From NCBI GenBank assembly GCA_002212985.1, contig NBMY01000110.1, positions 1-64,000 of the forward strand: 64,000 nt of DNA, in the 5' to 3' direction. Position 1 is the first letter of the stretch, and every line of letters starts with the position of its first letter. Below, one piece after another: positions 17,638 to 28,400 of this stretch. Source of the DNA: Sphingobacteriales bacterium TSM_CSS (lineage in GTDB: Bacteria > Bacteroidota > Bacteroidia > Chitinophagales > UBA2359). The notes under the pieces are model-generated. The model saw nothing but the letters and a program-made list of their open reading frames with translations, had not been told where the DNA came from and did no database searches. The position numbers and the translations under genes were made by a program.

Positions 17638-17708
17638 AACCCGGTTAATAACGTATGCTTTAAGCCGTACAAGCTAAATTGTCAAAACTTATTAATTCGT
17701 TTTTGCCT

Positions 17709-18869
17709 ATGATTTATTTCGACAATGCCGCCACTACCGCGCTCCATGCCGGGGTTTTGGAAGCCATGATGCCTTACCTCCAAAACAATTACGGTAACCC
17801 TTCTTCCATACACGCTTTGGGGCGCAAAAGCCGCGCCGCCATTGAAAAAGCGCGCAAAACAGTGGCAAAGCATTTGCAGGCATCGGTAGGCGAAATATTT
17901 TTTACATCGGGCGGTACCGAATCAACCAACACTGCACTTTGGGGCGCTGTCCGCAATTTGGGGGTGCAACATATCATCAGCTCACCAACAGAGCATCATT
18001 GTGTGCTGCACACCATTCATGCCATTGAAAAATACCACCCTGTACAAGCCCATTTTTTACCCCTGCTGCCCAACGGGCATGTAAACCTGCAACGACTCAA
18101 CGAACTGCTGACCATTTTGCCGCCCGGCAGAGTGCTTGTTTCGCTCATGCACGCCAACAACGAAATTGGCAACCTGCTGCCGCTACAAACCGTATCGGAA
18201 ATATGTGTGAAACACAACGCTTTGTTTCATACCGACACCGTACAAACATTCGGATATTATGCCATTGACCTTAGCCGTATTGCCATTGATTTTCTTACCG
18301 GCTCGGCACATAAATTTCATGGGCCAAAAGGTATCGGCTTTTTGTACATAAACCACCGCCACCACATAGACTCTATGCTTCAGGGCGGCTCGCAGGAGCG
18401 AAACATGCGTGCCGGAACCGAAAACCTGTACGGCATCGTGGGCTTGGGCGCCGCAACCGAACTGGCCTACGCCAACTTGGAAACCGACAGCCGGCATATT
18501 GCCATGCTTAAACAGTATTTTATGCAGCAAATTAAACAGGCCTTGCCGCAGGTTACCTTTAACGGCGACGCCGAAGGACAGTCGCACTATAAAGTGCTGA
18601 ATATTGGGTTTCCGCCCGAATTACAAGCCGATTTGCTACTGCTCAACCTCGATATTGCCGGCATTTGCGCATCGGGAGGCAGTGCCTGCAGTTCTGGTGT
18701 GGACGTAGGTTCACATGTGTTGCAGGCGCTTGGCGTACATCCGCAAAGCGTCAACATCAGATTTTCGTTTTCAAAATACAACACCATTGCTGAAATTGAT
18801 ACTGCTATAGAAACTCTTTGCAATGTATTAAGAAAGGCAGCAACTAAACCGGCACCCCCTCTTGTTTAA
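17709..18869 (+). CDS. Cysteine desulfurase, NifS/IscS type
   Basis: A 386-residue PLP enzyme that releases sulfur from cysteine as an enzyme-bound persulfide for Fe-S cluster or thio-modification pathways. It starts YFDNAATTALHAG, binds PLP through the lysine of TGSAHKFHGPKG, and has the active cysteine in SGGSACSSG, the long-loop form of class I enzymes. ATG 17709 fits the family start; a TTG at 17679 would add ten residues. No iscU, sufB or tRNA-thiolation gene is next to it, so whether it serves Fe-S assembly or tRNA thiolation is not shown. The family call is firm. Confidence 0.93.
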   Translation: MIYFDNAATTALHAGVLEAMMPYLQNNYGNPSSIHALGRKSRAAIEKARKTVAKHLQASVGEIFFTSGGTESTNTALWGAVRNLGVQHIISSPTEHHCVLHTIHAIEKYHPVQAHFLPLLPNGHVNLQRLNELLTILPPGRVLVSLMHANNEIGNLLPLQTVSEICVKHNALFHTDTVQTFGYYAIDLSRIAIDFLTGSAHKFHGPKGIGFLYINHRHHIDSMLQGGSQERNMRAGTENLYGIVGLGAATELAYANLETDSRHIAMLKQYFMQQIKQALPQVTFNGDAEGQSHYKVLNIGFPPELQADLLLLNLDIAGICASGGSACSSGVDVGSHVLQALGVHPQSVNIRFSFSKYNTIAEIDTAIETLCNVLRKAATKPAPPLV

Positions 18870-18925
18870 ACCTGCCGACTTTAATTTAAAAGCGTTTTAA
18901 TGCCGGTAAAGTAAACCCCGTTTTT

Positions 18926-18933
18926 TATCTTTG
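18926..18933 (+). promoter_or_regulatory. -7 box TATCTTTG upstream of the DUF983 gene
   Basis: TATCTTTG matches TAnnTTTG. The leader to ATG 18999 would be about 60 nt. The -33 position shows no TTG. Confidence 0.4.
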
Positions 18934-18998
18934 CATCCGCATTATACAACTGCCAAATTGCCACAAGCTAAATTCAGTAACACTGCAACAAAAGGCCA

Positions 18999-19385
18999 AT
19001 GTTGAAATTCTTTAAAATACTAAAGGCCGTTATTCTGCTTAAATGCCCTGCCTGCTTTGAGGGGCATTTGTTTAAAAACCCCCACCTCTTTAACCTTAAA
19101 GAAATTGCCGACATGCCCGCCCATTGCCCCTGTTGCGGGCAAGATTTTGTAGTTGAAACCGAATTTTACTACGGAGCCATGTTTGTAAGCTATGCCCTAA
19201 CAGCGTTGCTTATGTTTTTAGTAATGGGTTTAGACATTTTATTTTCGGGATACCTCTATTTTAAAGAATTGCTTCTTTATATATGCCTCCTGCTGCTTGG
19301 CTGGACCTATTGGTTCAGGGTTTCAAGGGCAGTTTGGCTGGCATTTTATATTTATTGGTTGCAACCCTATCGTGATAAAAACTAA
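18999..19385 (+). CDS. DUF983 family membrane protein
   Basis: A 128-residue protein with two CxxC-type pairs, LLKCPACFEG and AHCPCCGQDF, followed by two hydrophobic segments (~65-87 and ~88-108). This zinc-ribbon-like head with a two-helix membrane tail is the DUF983 layout, common in Bacteroidota and often linked with cytochrome oxidase gene regions elsewhere; no such genes are here. The function is unknown, perhaps metal or thiol handling at the membrane. It is a single gene between a cysteine desulfurase and the giant adhesin, with its own -7 box. Confidence 0.85.
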   Translation: MLKFFKILKAVILLKCPACFEGHLFKNPHLFNLKEIADMPAHCPCCGQDFVVETEFYYGAMFVSYALTALLMFLVMGLDILFSGYLYFKELLLYICLLLLGWTYWFRVSRAVWLAFYIYWLQPYRDKN

Positions 19386-19435
19386 CTAAGCATCAAAAAA
19401 CACATACAAACGCCGTATTTATCAAGTTATAAGCC

Positions 19436-19443
19436 TATCTTTG
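19436..19443 (+). promoter_or_regulatory. -7 box TATCTTTG for the giant adhesin gene
   Basis: TATCTTTG matches TAnnTTTG and would begin transcription near 19448, giving a ~40-nt leader before ATG 19490 and only ~12 nt before the in-frame TTG at 19460. It therefore supports the ATG. Confidence 0.45.
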
Positions 19444-19489
19444 TAGCTGTTCCTGATAGTTGAAAATATTGCCCGAAAATCAAAATACA

Positions 19490-22400
19490 ATGAAACATAC
19501 TGCATTTTTACCCCAATGGATAACCCTGTTATTGCTTGTAACCCTTGGCATGGCAGGCATGAAAGCGCAAAACCTGGTACCCAACAACGGATTTGAAGAT
19601 TTTACCAACTGTCCGGCAGGTTTAAACAGTATAGGGAATGCCGACAACTGGGTTTCGGCAACCGATGGCAACCCCGATTTTTTCAACACCTGTGCCGACG
19701 GTATTAGCGGAGCCGATGTACCTGCCAACTTTTATGGGGTACAGCAGCCCCTTGAAGGTAACGGTTATGCTGGTTTTCTGGCCTATTCGCCCGATAACTC
19801 GCGCGATTATGTGTCGGTACAACTTACCGAGCCGCTTATTCCCGGCAAGGCTTATTGTGTTTCGTTCCATGTAAGCCTGGCAGATTTTACCTATTTTGCC
19901 GTTGAAAACATCGGCCTGTATTTTTCGGCATCGCAGGTAAATGTTACCAATGGCGGTTTGTTTCTGGGCTATACCCCTCAAATTTTAAATACCTTTGGAC
20001 CCATAACCGATAAAACAGACGGCTGGGTTACCATTAGCGGAACCTATGTGGCAAGCGCCCCTTACCAATGGATTACCATTGGCAATTTTGCCAGCAATGC
20101 CAACAGCAATGTACAGGATTTAACCGTGCCCGGCATTACCGGCCCTTTGTCAACACAGGCATACTATTACCTTGACGAAGTGGCTGTTACCGAATTGCCC
20201 GATATTGAAGTAAACATCAGCCCGGCACAGGTACTTTGCGAGGGCGGAGAGGTAACCCTTACCGCATTGGACGGAGGCGACACTTATACATGGGCCGCAC
20301 AATCTGATCCGTTTACCATACTCAGTACCGAAAACTCCCTCACAACCACGGTTACCAATACGCAAAGTTTTATTGTTACCGCCCAAAGCGGTTTTTGTAC
20401 CCGCCAAAAAAATGTTACCGTACAAGTGGTAGCCCCTGCTCCCGAAGTTGATTTTACCTATAGCGCTGCCTGTACGGGCGGCCTTACCCTTTTTACCGAC
20501 CTATCTTCCAACGTTGCGCCCGGCTCTTTGTATGAATGGGATTTTGACAACGACGGACTTGCCGATGCCTTTACCTTTGGCGGTGCAGCTTATTCTTTTC
20601 CGACATCGGGCTTGTACCCGGTAAAACTTACCGTATATGCCTTTGGCGGCGCCTGCCAAATTGAAAAAACGGTTATCGTAGAGGTTTCAGATAATTGCAA
20701 CCCCTGTCAAAACCCCAATGATGTGGCCAATTTTGTACCCAACCCGCAAATGGAGTTTTATGCCGCCTGCCCCGACGGGCTGGGCGATATTACACTTGCT
20801 GCCCCGTGGTTCTCGCCCACATCCGGCTCTACCGATTATTTCAACGCCTGCAATACAGGTAACGCCGATGTGCCCAATAACAGCTTTGGCAGTTCGCCGG
20901 CGTTCGACGGAAACGGCTACTTGGGTTTCTTTGCTTATGGCAACAATTACCGTGAATATGCCAGCGTGCACCTTGCACAACCCCTAACCCCTGGTCAAAC
21001 CTATTGTGTTAGTTTTCAGGTACGGCTGAGCAGTTTATCGGGTAAAGCCATTGATAACATTGGGTTGTATTTTTCTACCGACTCCATTGGGCTGGTAACA
21101 CAAGCGCCGCTCTATCTCACCCCCGATATCAGCAACACACCCGGCAATATTTTAGACGACCTTATGGGTTGGGTAACCATATCGGGCAACTATACACCCA
21201 CCACACCGGTGGCTTGGCTTACTATAGGTAACTTTGCCGATGATGCCACTACCCAATGGGCAAACATGCCATCGCCCGCGCCGGCTTTAACCGGTTTTGG
21301 CTATTATTACCTCGATGATGTGGTGGTAACACCCGTGCCCGATTTGCTGGACACCAATTTTTACCTTACCTGTACCAATACGGTTACCACCCTTATAGCC
21401 AACAACAATTTCTGCGCTTATGAGTGGATAGACCTTGCCAACCCCGGCGTTGTGCTGGGAACTTCACAGGCCTTGGAAGTGCAAAGCCCGCAGGCGGGTG
21501 TAAAGCAATATGTGGTTACTGCTCAATACGGACACTGCGCTGAAAGCGAAATTGTTACCGTGCAGTTTAATGCCCCGCCCTCTGTAGGTTTTACCGTGTT
21601 GGAAAATTGTGCAGGCGGCGCCACCATTTTTGCCGATACTTCGCTTAATGTGCTGCCCGGCGCGCTCTATGAATGGGATTTTGAAAATAATGGCGTAGTA
21701 AACAGCAACGCAACTTCCTTTGTTGCCCATATTTACGACACACCCGGCAACTATACCGCCAAACTTATCGTTACCAACCCCGGCGGCTGTAAAGACTCTA
21801 TGCTTTACCAAATAACCATTACAAACTGTAACCAGTCTTGCAACAACAACAACGTGGTGCAAAACAACAGCTTTGAAACCGGTGTTTGCCCCAATGGCCT
21901 TGGACAGGCAGATTCACTTGACTTTTGGGAAACACCCGGAAGCGGGCTTTGCGCGGCTTTCTCAAACCAATGCCTTAATGTTGTGCTGCTGCCGGTGGTA
22001 GAAAACCCCAACGGCTCGCATACCTTTACTATAAACATGACCAACCTTTGCCCGCAACATTTTGTGTTCGCCTCCTTTGAACTTTCGGTCGGAGCAACCG
22101 TTGAGTCGCCCATTAATGGCAACTCCTACAATGGCGCACATGGTATTTACCTCGTTTCGCACCCTGTTTTGGCGCCGTTTAATTCTATCTTGTACTTTGA
22201 CCCCAACGGGACCAACAACGGCTTTTCTGACGGTGAAACTGAAACTTTTGAGTTTACCCTTGCCGCCGGTGTACCGGTGCCCAATACCATGCAATTTCTG
22301 GTGCAGCTAAGCAACAGCCTTTCGTTTGTGGGCAGCATTTCTACTCAACTTACCACTTGTCTGGTGGCCGATTGGTACTCTACCTGCTCCGGCAGCCCCG

Positions 22401-25400
22401 AAGTTGGAGTGCCCCAAAATGCCTATGGCTCGCAATTGCCGTTTGAAGGCAATGGTTATGCCGGACTTACCACCTACAGCAATTTACCCGATTTGCGCAA
22501 TCAATACATTTCTACCCATTTAAACCAGCCACTGGTGGTAGGGCAAACCTACTGCGCCACCATGTATGTAAACCTGGCCGACAGCAGCCGTTATGCCGAT
22601 ACCAACCTGGGCATGTATTTCTCTACTGCCGCCATAAATGACGACCTTGCCCTTGCCGAACCGCCGCAGGTTTATAATCCGCAGGGCAACTACCTCTTTG
22701 ATAAAGAAAACTGGGTGTCAATTACCGATACCTTTACCGCTACGCAGCCCTACGAATACATAACCATTGGCAACTTTAACCTGAACCCCGATGTGCCTGT
22801 TCTGGTAGGCGGCAATGCCAGCGGTTTTGCCTATTATTATATTGACAATATTGTTGTTAGCCCGCTTACCGTAGAAGCGCCTGCCGATACCGTTGTTTGC
22901 GAGGCTACCACGCTTACCCTTACCGCCAACACCAACACCTGCGAAACCTACTGGTACTTAGCCAATGCTCCCAATACCGTGCTGAGCATTAACAACACAC
23001 TTCAAATTACGGCAAATGATACGGCAACTTACGTGGTAGCCGGTAAAAACGGAGATTGCACCCTTACCGATACAGTAACCGTATTTACCAAACCCCTGCC
23101 TGTTGCCGAAGCCGGCAGTCCTGTTAGCGTTTGCCTTGGCGAAACGGTACAGGTAACGGCCACCGGCGGCGATGCTTATGCCTGGATACCCATGCCCAAT
23201 ACCTATATCAGCGATACATCGGTGGCTAACCCCTTTGTTGCCGGCTATATACTGGATAATTTCTACTTTAAAGTAATTGTTACCGATAACACTACCGGTT
23301 GTCAGTCTATTGACTCGGTTTTGGTTAAAACCCTGCAATTGCCCACCGCCAATATTGTAAACCCCGATACGGTGTATCTTTGCTCTGGTGATACCATAAG
23401 CCTGGGTGCAACGGGTGGTGTTGGCGGCGGCCCTAATGGCATACCCTATTTGTGGGAACCTTCGGCCAATATTGCCGGCAGCAACACCATAGCCAACCCG
23501 CTGGTTACTGCCACCGATACCTCGGTGCTTACCGTAACGGTAACCAATACCTATACCGGCTGCATTGATTCTGCCGCAGTAGTACTTATCCCAAGAGCGC
23601 CCTACCAAACCGAAGCCGATACCATAACCATTTGCACCGGCGACACTGCCGTACTTGCCCCAACACTTCCGGCGGCAAATCTGATTAGTTACTCCTGGTC
23701 GCCGGCCTTTAACCTTTCGGCAACAGATGTGCCTAACCCCACCACCTTTACCAATACCGGTCTTACTTACACCTTAACCTATACCGATGATTTGGGTTGT
23801 ACCGGGCAATCAACGGTGCTGGTAAGGGTTATACCGCGCCCCAATGCCGGCAACGATATACAAATTTGCGAAGGTGGATCGGCGCAACTCTTTGCATCGG
23901 GTGGCGGTTTGTCTTATTCATGGTCGCCTGCGGGCAGCCTTAGCAATGCCTCGGCACAAAACCCCATTGCCTCCCCCTCAGAAACCACCACCTATACCGT
24001 AACGGTAATTTACCCAAACGCCGAAGGTTCGGGGTGTGCCAATACCGATAGCGTAACCGTATTTGTAAACAGTGCCGGCTTTGCCTTTGCCGGTAATGAT
24101 GTAGTGGTTTGCCAGGGCGAAAGCGCCCAGTTAAACGCTATTGGCGGTAACAGCTACCAATGGTCGCCTGCCGAAGGGTTGAGCGCTACCGATATTGCCA
24201 ACCCCATTGCCAGCCCCGCCGCTACAACACTATATACCGTAACCGTTACCAACGAAGTAACCGGCTGCCAGTCGGTTGATGATGTGCAGGTTGCGGTAGA
24301 TACCCCCGAAACACCCGTCATTAATAATGCCGACGGACAAATATATTGTGCCGACCCGCTGGTGCCTCTGCAAATCTGCTATTCGGTATCCTATGACGGT
24401 TGCGCACCGCTCATTCCCAACGTTGTTACCCAACTTAGCAGCAATGTTACCTTTAACGCTCCTGCCTGCTTTACCTACACTTCGGCATTTGCCACCTCAA
24501 GAACCGATACCATTACCTTGCAGGTATGTGCCGGTAGTTCGGGCTGCAGTCAAATTACCGCCGTAATAGTTAATTGCGATAGCCCCCCGGTTTGGCTGCA
24601 ACAGGCACAAAGCATTGGTACCTGTGTAAACAATCCTGTTTCTTTTGAACTGCCGCCGTCTTTTGATGCCGACGGCAGCGAAGATGTGCTTACTTACTCG
24701 GCGGGTGCGGCAGCTAATGGCACAGTTGTTCTTAACGGCACCACAGCCACCTATACCCCCGATGCAGGTTATACCGGAAACGACTTTTTTGAGCTTTATG
24801 TGTGCGATGCCCTTTATCCAACCGGTCAGTGCGACACCTTGTTTGTGGTGGCAACCGTTTTGCCTAACAGCGCTCCGCAGGTTTTTGACCAAACCATAGA
24901 GGTGCCATACCAAACCGCTACCAATATATGCCTGAACATTACCGAGCCCGACGGACAGGGAACCTCTTTGGCGGTTGTAACACAGCCGGTCAACGGAACT
25001 ATTGATATTCTGAACGGAACCTGCCTCATTTATACGCCTGACAACAGTTATTCGGGCAGTGATTTTGCCGTTATCAGCGTATGCGATCCATGCGGGCTTT
25101 GCTCTTTTGCCGAACTGTTTTTTAACGTGCTTCCCAAACCCAATGTGCCGCCCGTTTCGCCCGATATTTTGGTAAATATACCCTACAACACCACACAGGA
25201 AATTTGCCTCAATGTATTTGACGAAGATGGCGACCCCGCAACCACCCAACTGGTAAGCGGCTCGGTAAACGGAACGTTGGTCATTAACTCTGCCGCCAAT
25301 TGCATTACCTTTACCCCCGATGCCGATTTTTCGGGCGTAAACGTGGTGCTGGTAAACGTTTGCGACGGCATTTCGGGGTGCGACCAGGTAACCATTACAC

Positions 25401-28400
25401 TTAATGTGTTGCCTGCGCCCAACCTTCCGCCTATCGTAAACAATGTGAGCGCTACCACTGCCTATAACACACCGGTATTTATTTGCCTTGGCATTGTAGA
25501 ACCCAATGGCAACCCATACAGCGTTAGTGTGGTAGATTTTCCCGATTTTGGCACGACCGCTCAGCCGGTAGCAGGCTGTTTTATTTACACACCCATTAAC
25601 TACGAGGGCACCGACAGTATTGGCGTACTTGTTTGCGACAATCTGGGTGCCTGCTCAACGGCCACCATTTATCTGAACGTGTTGCCCCAAGCCAACCAAC
25701 CGCCCATAGTACCCGATATTACAGTGGTGGTTCCTAATGCTACGCTGCCGGTTGTTGCCTGCCTCGATATTGTTGAACCCGACGGCGATAACTATACCAC
25801 TGCCATACTGAACAACGGCATTTACGGCTCGGCAGAGGTAAATAACCCCGATTGTTTTACATACACACCGGGGCCGCAGTTTACCAACTTTGATATAGTG
25901 CAGTTTAATGTTTGCGATGAGGGCGGCGCCTGCGAGTTGGTGAATGTATACTTTGTAAGTAATGCCCCGCCGGTAATTAACAACGTTACCTTAACCACTA
26001 CCCAAAATGTGCCGGTAAATGTTTGCCTTACCATTACCGACCCCGAAAACGAAGCAGTTACCTTAACCATACTTGGCAGTACACCGCAAAACGGAACGGC
26101 TGTAATTACTAACGACACTTGTATTTTGTACACCCCCAACCCGGATTATGTGGGCAGCGACCAAATTTCGGTACAGGCCTGCGACATAAATGGCAATTGC
26201 AGCCTTGGAACCATAAGCATTACCATTCAGGAACAGCCCAATCAGCCGCCTGTTATTGGCAATACGTTCTCTACCACGGCGTTTAATACTGCCATAACGG
26301 TGTGTATGCCCGTAACAGAACCCGATGGCGATGAATTCAGCACCAATTTCGGGAGCAGTAATTTCGGGTCGGTTATTCCGCTGAATGACACTTGCTTTAC
26401 TTATATACCCGGCCTTAATTTTTCGGGATCTGATGGCGTTACCGTTACCGTTTGCGATGTTTTTGGCAGTTGCAGCAGCGCAACCGCTTTTATTACCGTG
26501 TTTGATAACCTGCCGCCCAGCGCCGATAACGTTGTAGTGGCTACCAACGCCGGACAACCTGTGGAGGCATGTATTGACCCCACTGACCCCGAAAACGATG
26601 CCACTGCCATTACCATAACCGCACCGCCTGCTAACGGAACGGCCCTTATTACCAACAACAGTTGTATTTCTTATGTGCCCGGCTCCGGTTTTGCCGGTAC
26701 CGATGTGGTACAACTGCAACTGTGCGATGTGTTTGATAACTGTGTAACAGTTACGGTGACTATTATAGTAAATTCTGTGAATGTAGCACCTGTTGTTACC
26801 CCTGTTGCATCTATTGTTACTACTGTTGGTGCAGATGAAACAGTGTGTATTACCGCCACAGACCCCAACGGCGACAACCTTACTTATACCATCATCAATG
26901 TATCGCCCAATGTGGGTACGGCCGTTATGGATGGAAACTGCCTGAACTTTGAAGCCCCGCAATCGGGCACCGGTAGTATTGACGTTACGATACAGGTTTG
27001 CGACGATGGGGTACCTTCGCTTTGTTCTATTGTGGTGGTAACTTTTATACTCAATTATCCGCCTACAGCGCCGGCCGAAACAGTTACCATTCCTCAAAAT
27101 ACGCCTTCAACGGTAGTATGCCTTACCATAACAGAACCCGAAAGCAACGATTATACCTTAGATATTACCAACGGGCCGCAAAACGGCAACGCTGCCTTAG
27201 ATGATAACTGCCTGGTTTACAGCCCCGACCCGCTGTTTGTGGGCACCGAAACCATTGTGATTACCATTTGCGATGAATTTGGCGAATGTTCTGCCACTAC
27301 CGTAACCATTAATGTAACTGATGCCCTGCATGCCGATGACGACACCGCCTCAACTGAGGATAACGTGCCGGTGGTAATACCGGTACTGAACGGCGATGTA
27401 TATCCGGCCGATGGCACTTCTACGGTATCGCTTACCAGCGGACCTGCATCGGGCAGCGTAACGCTTAACCCCGACAACGCGTTTATCTACACCGCCACCC
27501 CCGGCTTTACGGGTACCGATACCTTCTATTACCAAATTTGCCACCCGGTATTGTTGTGTGATGAGGCTATGGTGGTAGTAACCGTAACCAATGCCTTAGA
27601 CGCCTTTAATGACCTTGACAATACCACATTTGCCGATATATCGGTTAATATTCCTATTCTGGCAAATGATGTATATCCGAATTTAACCAACCTTACCATT
27701 ACCATCATTAACGAAGGCGATGTAAACGGGTTTGTAAGCCAAATTGGCACAACGGGTGTGTTTACCTACCTGCCTGCATCGGGCTTTACCGGTATTGACA
27801 CTTTCCTCTACGTTATCAGCTATCCGAATTTGGGCAGCGATACCGCAATGGTGGTGGTAAATGTAACCGAAGCCCCACAATACCCCAATGCTGCCAATGA
27901 TGCCGCAACTACCCAAATTAATATTGATGTGGTGATTGATGTTTTGGGCAACGATACCAACCCGCTGCCCGGCAATTTAACCGTAGTGAGCATTGCCGAT
28001 GAACCCAATAATGGAACCGCCACCATTAATATTGACCAAAGCATAACTTATGCCCCCAATAGCGGCTTTTATGGCATAGACTCCTTTACCTATGTTGTGT
28101 GTAACCCCAACTTTGGCAACGGGCAAACCATTTGCGATACCGCAACAGTGGTGGTTACCGTAGAAAACCCCGCAGCCTGTGTGCCCAAGGCTTACGGTGC
28201 CATTTCGCCTAACGGCGATGGTAAAAACGACTATTTTGTAATTGAAAACTTAGATTGCAACGGGTATGAAAGTAACGAATTGGTTATTTTTAACCGATGG
28301 GGCAATATTGTATTTGAAGCAGAGAATTACGGTGCCGCTAACTGGTGGGACGGCACATTTAAAGAAAGCGGAAACATGGTTCCCGATGGTACCTATTTCT

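Noticed and set aside
19480-19490. TTG start at 19460 for the adhesin
   Set aside because: It would put ten polar residues before the signal peptide and sits too close to the predicted transcription start; ATG 19490 fits better.
24497-25249. 250-codon minus-strand open frame inside the adhesin
   Set aside because: Also an antisense shadow; no conserved motif and no promoter.
26063-27097. 344-codon minus-strand open frame inside the adhesin
   Set aside because: Antisense shadow of cadherin-like repeats; its Asn/Arg/Cys-rich translation mirrors the repeats and shows no motif.
24590-28170. Possible CRISPR-like array because of the regular ~270-bp period
   Set aside because: Units are protein-coding, diverged at DNA level, in frame, and much longer than CRISPR repeats.
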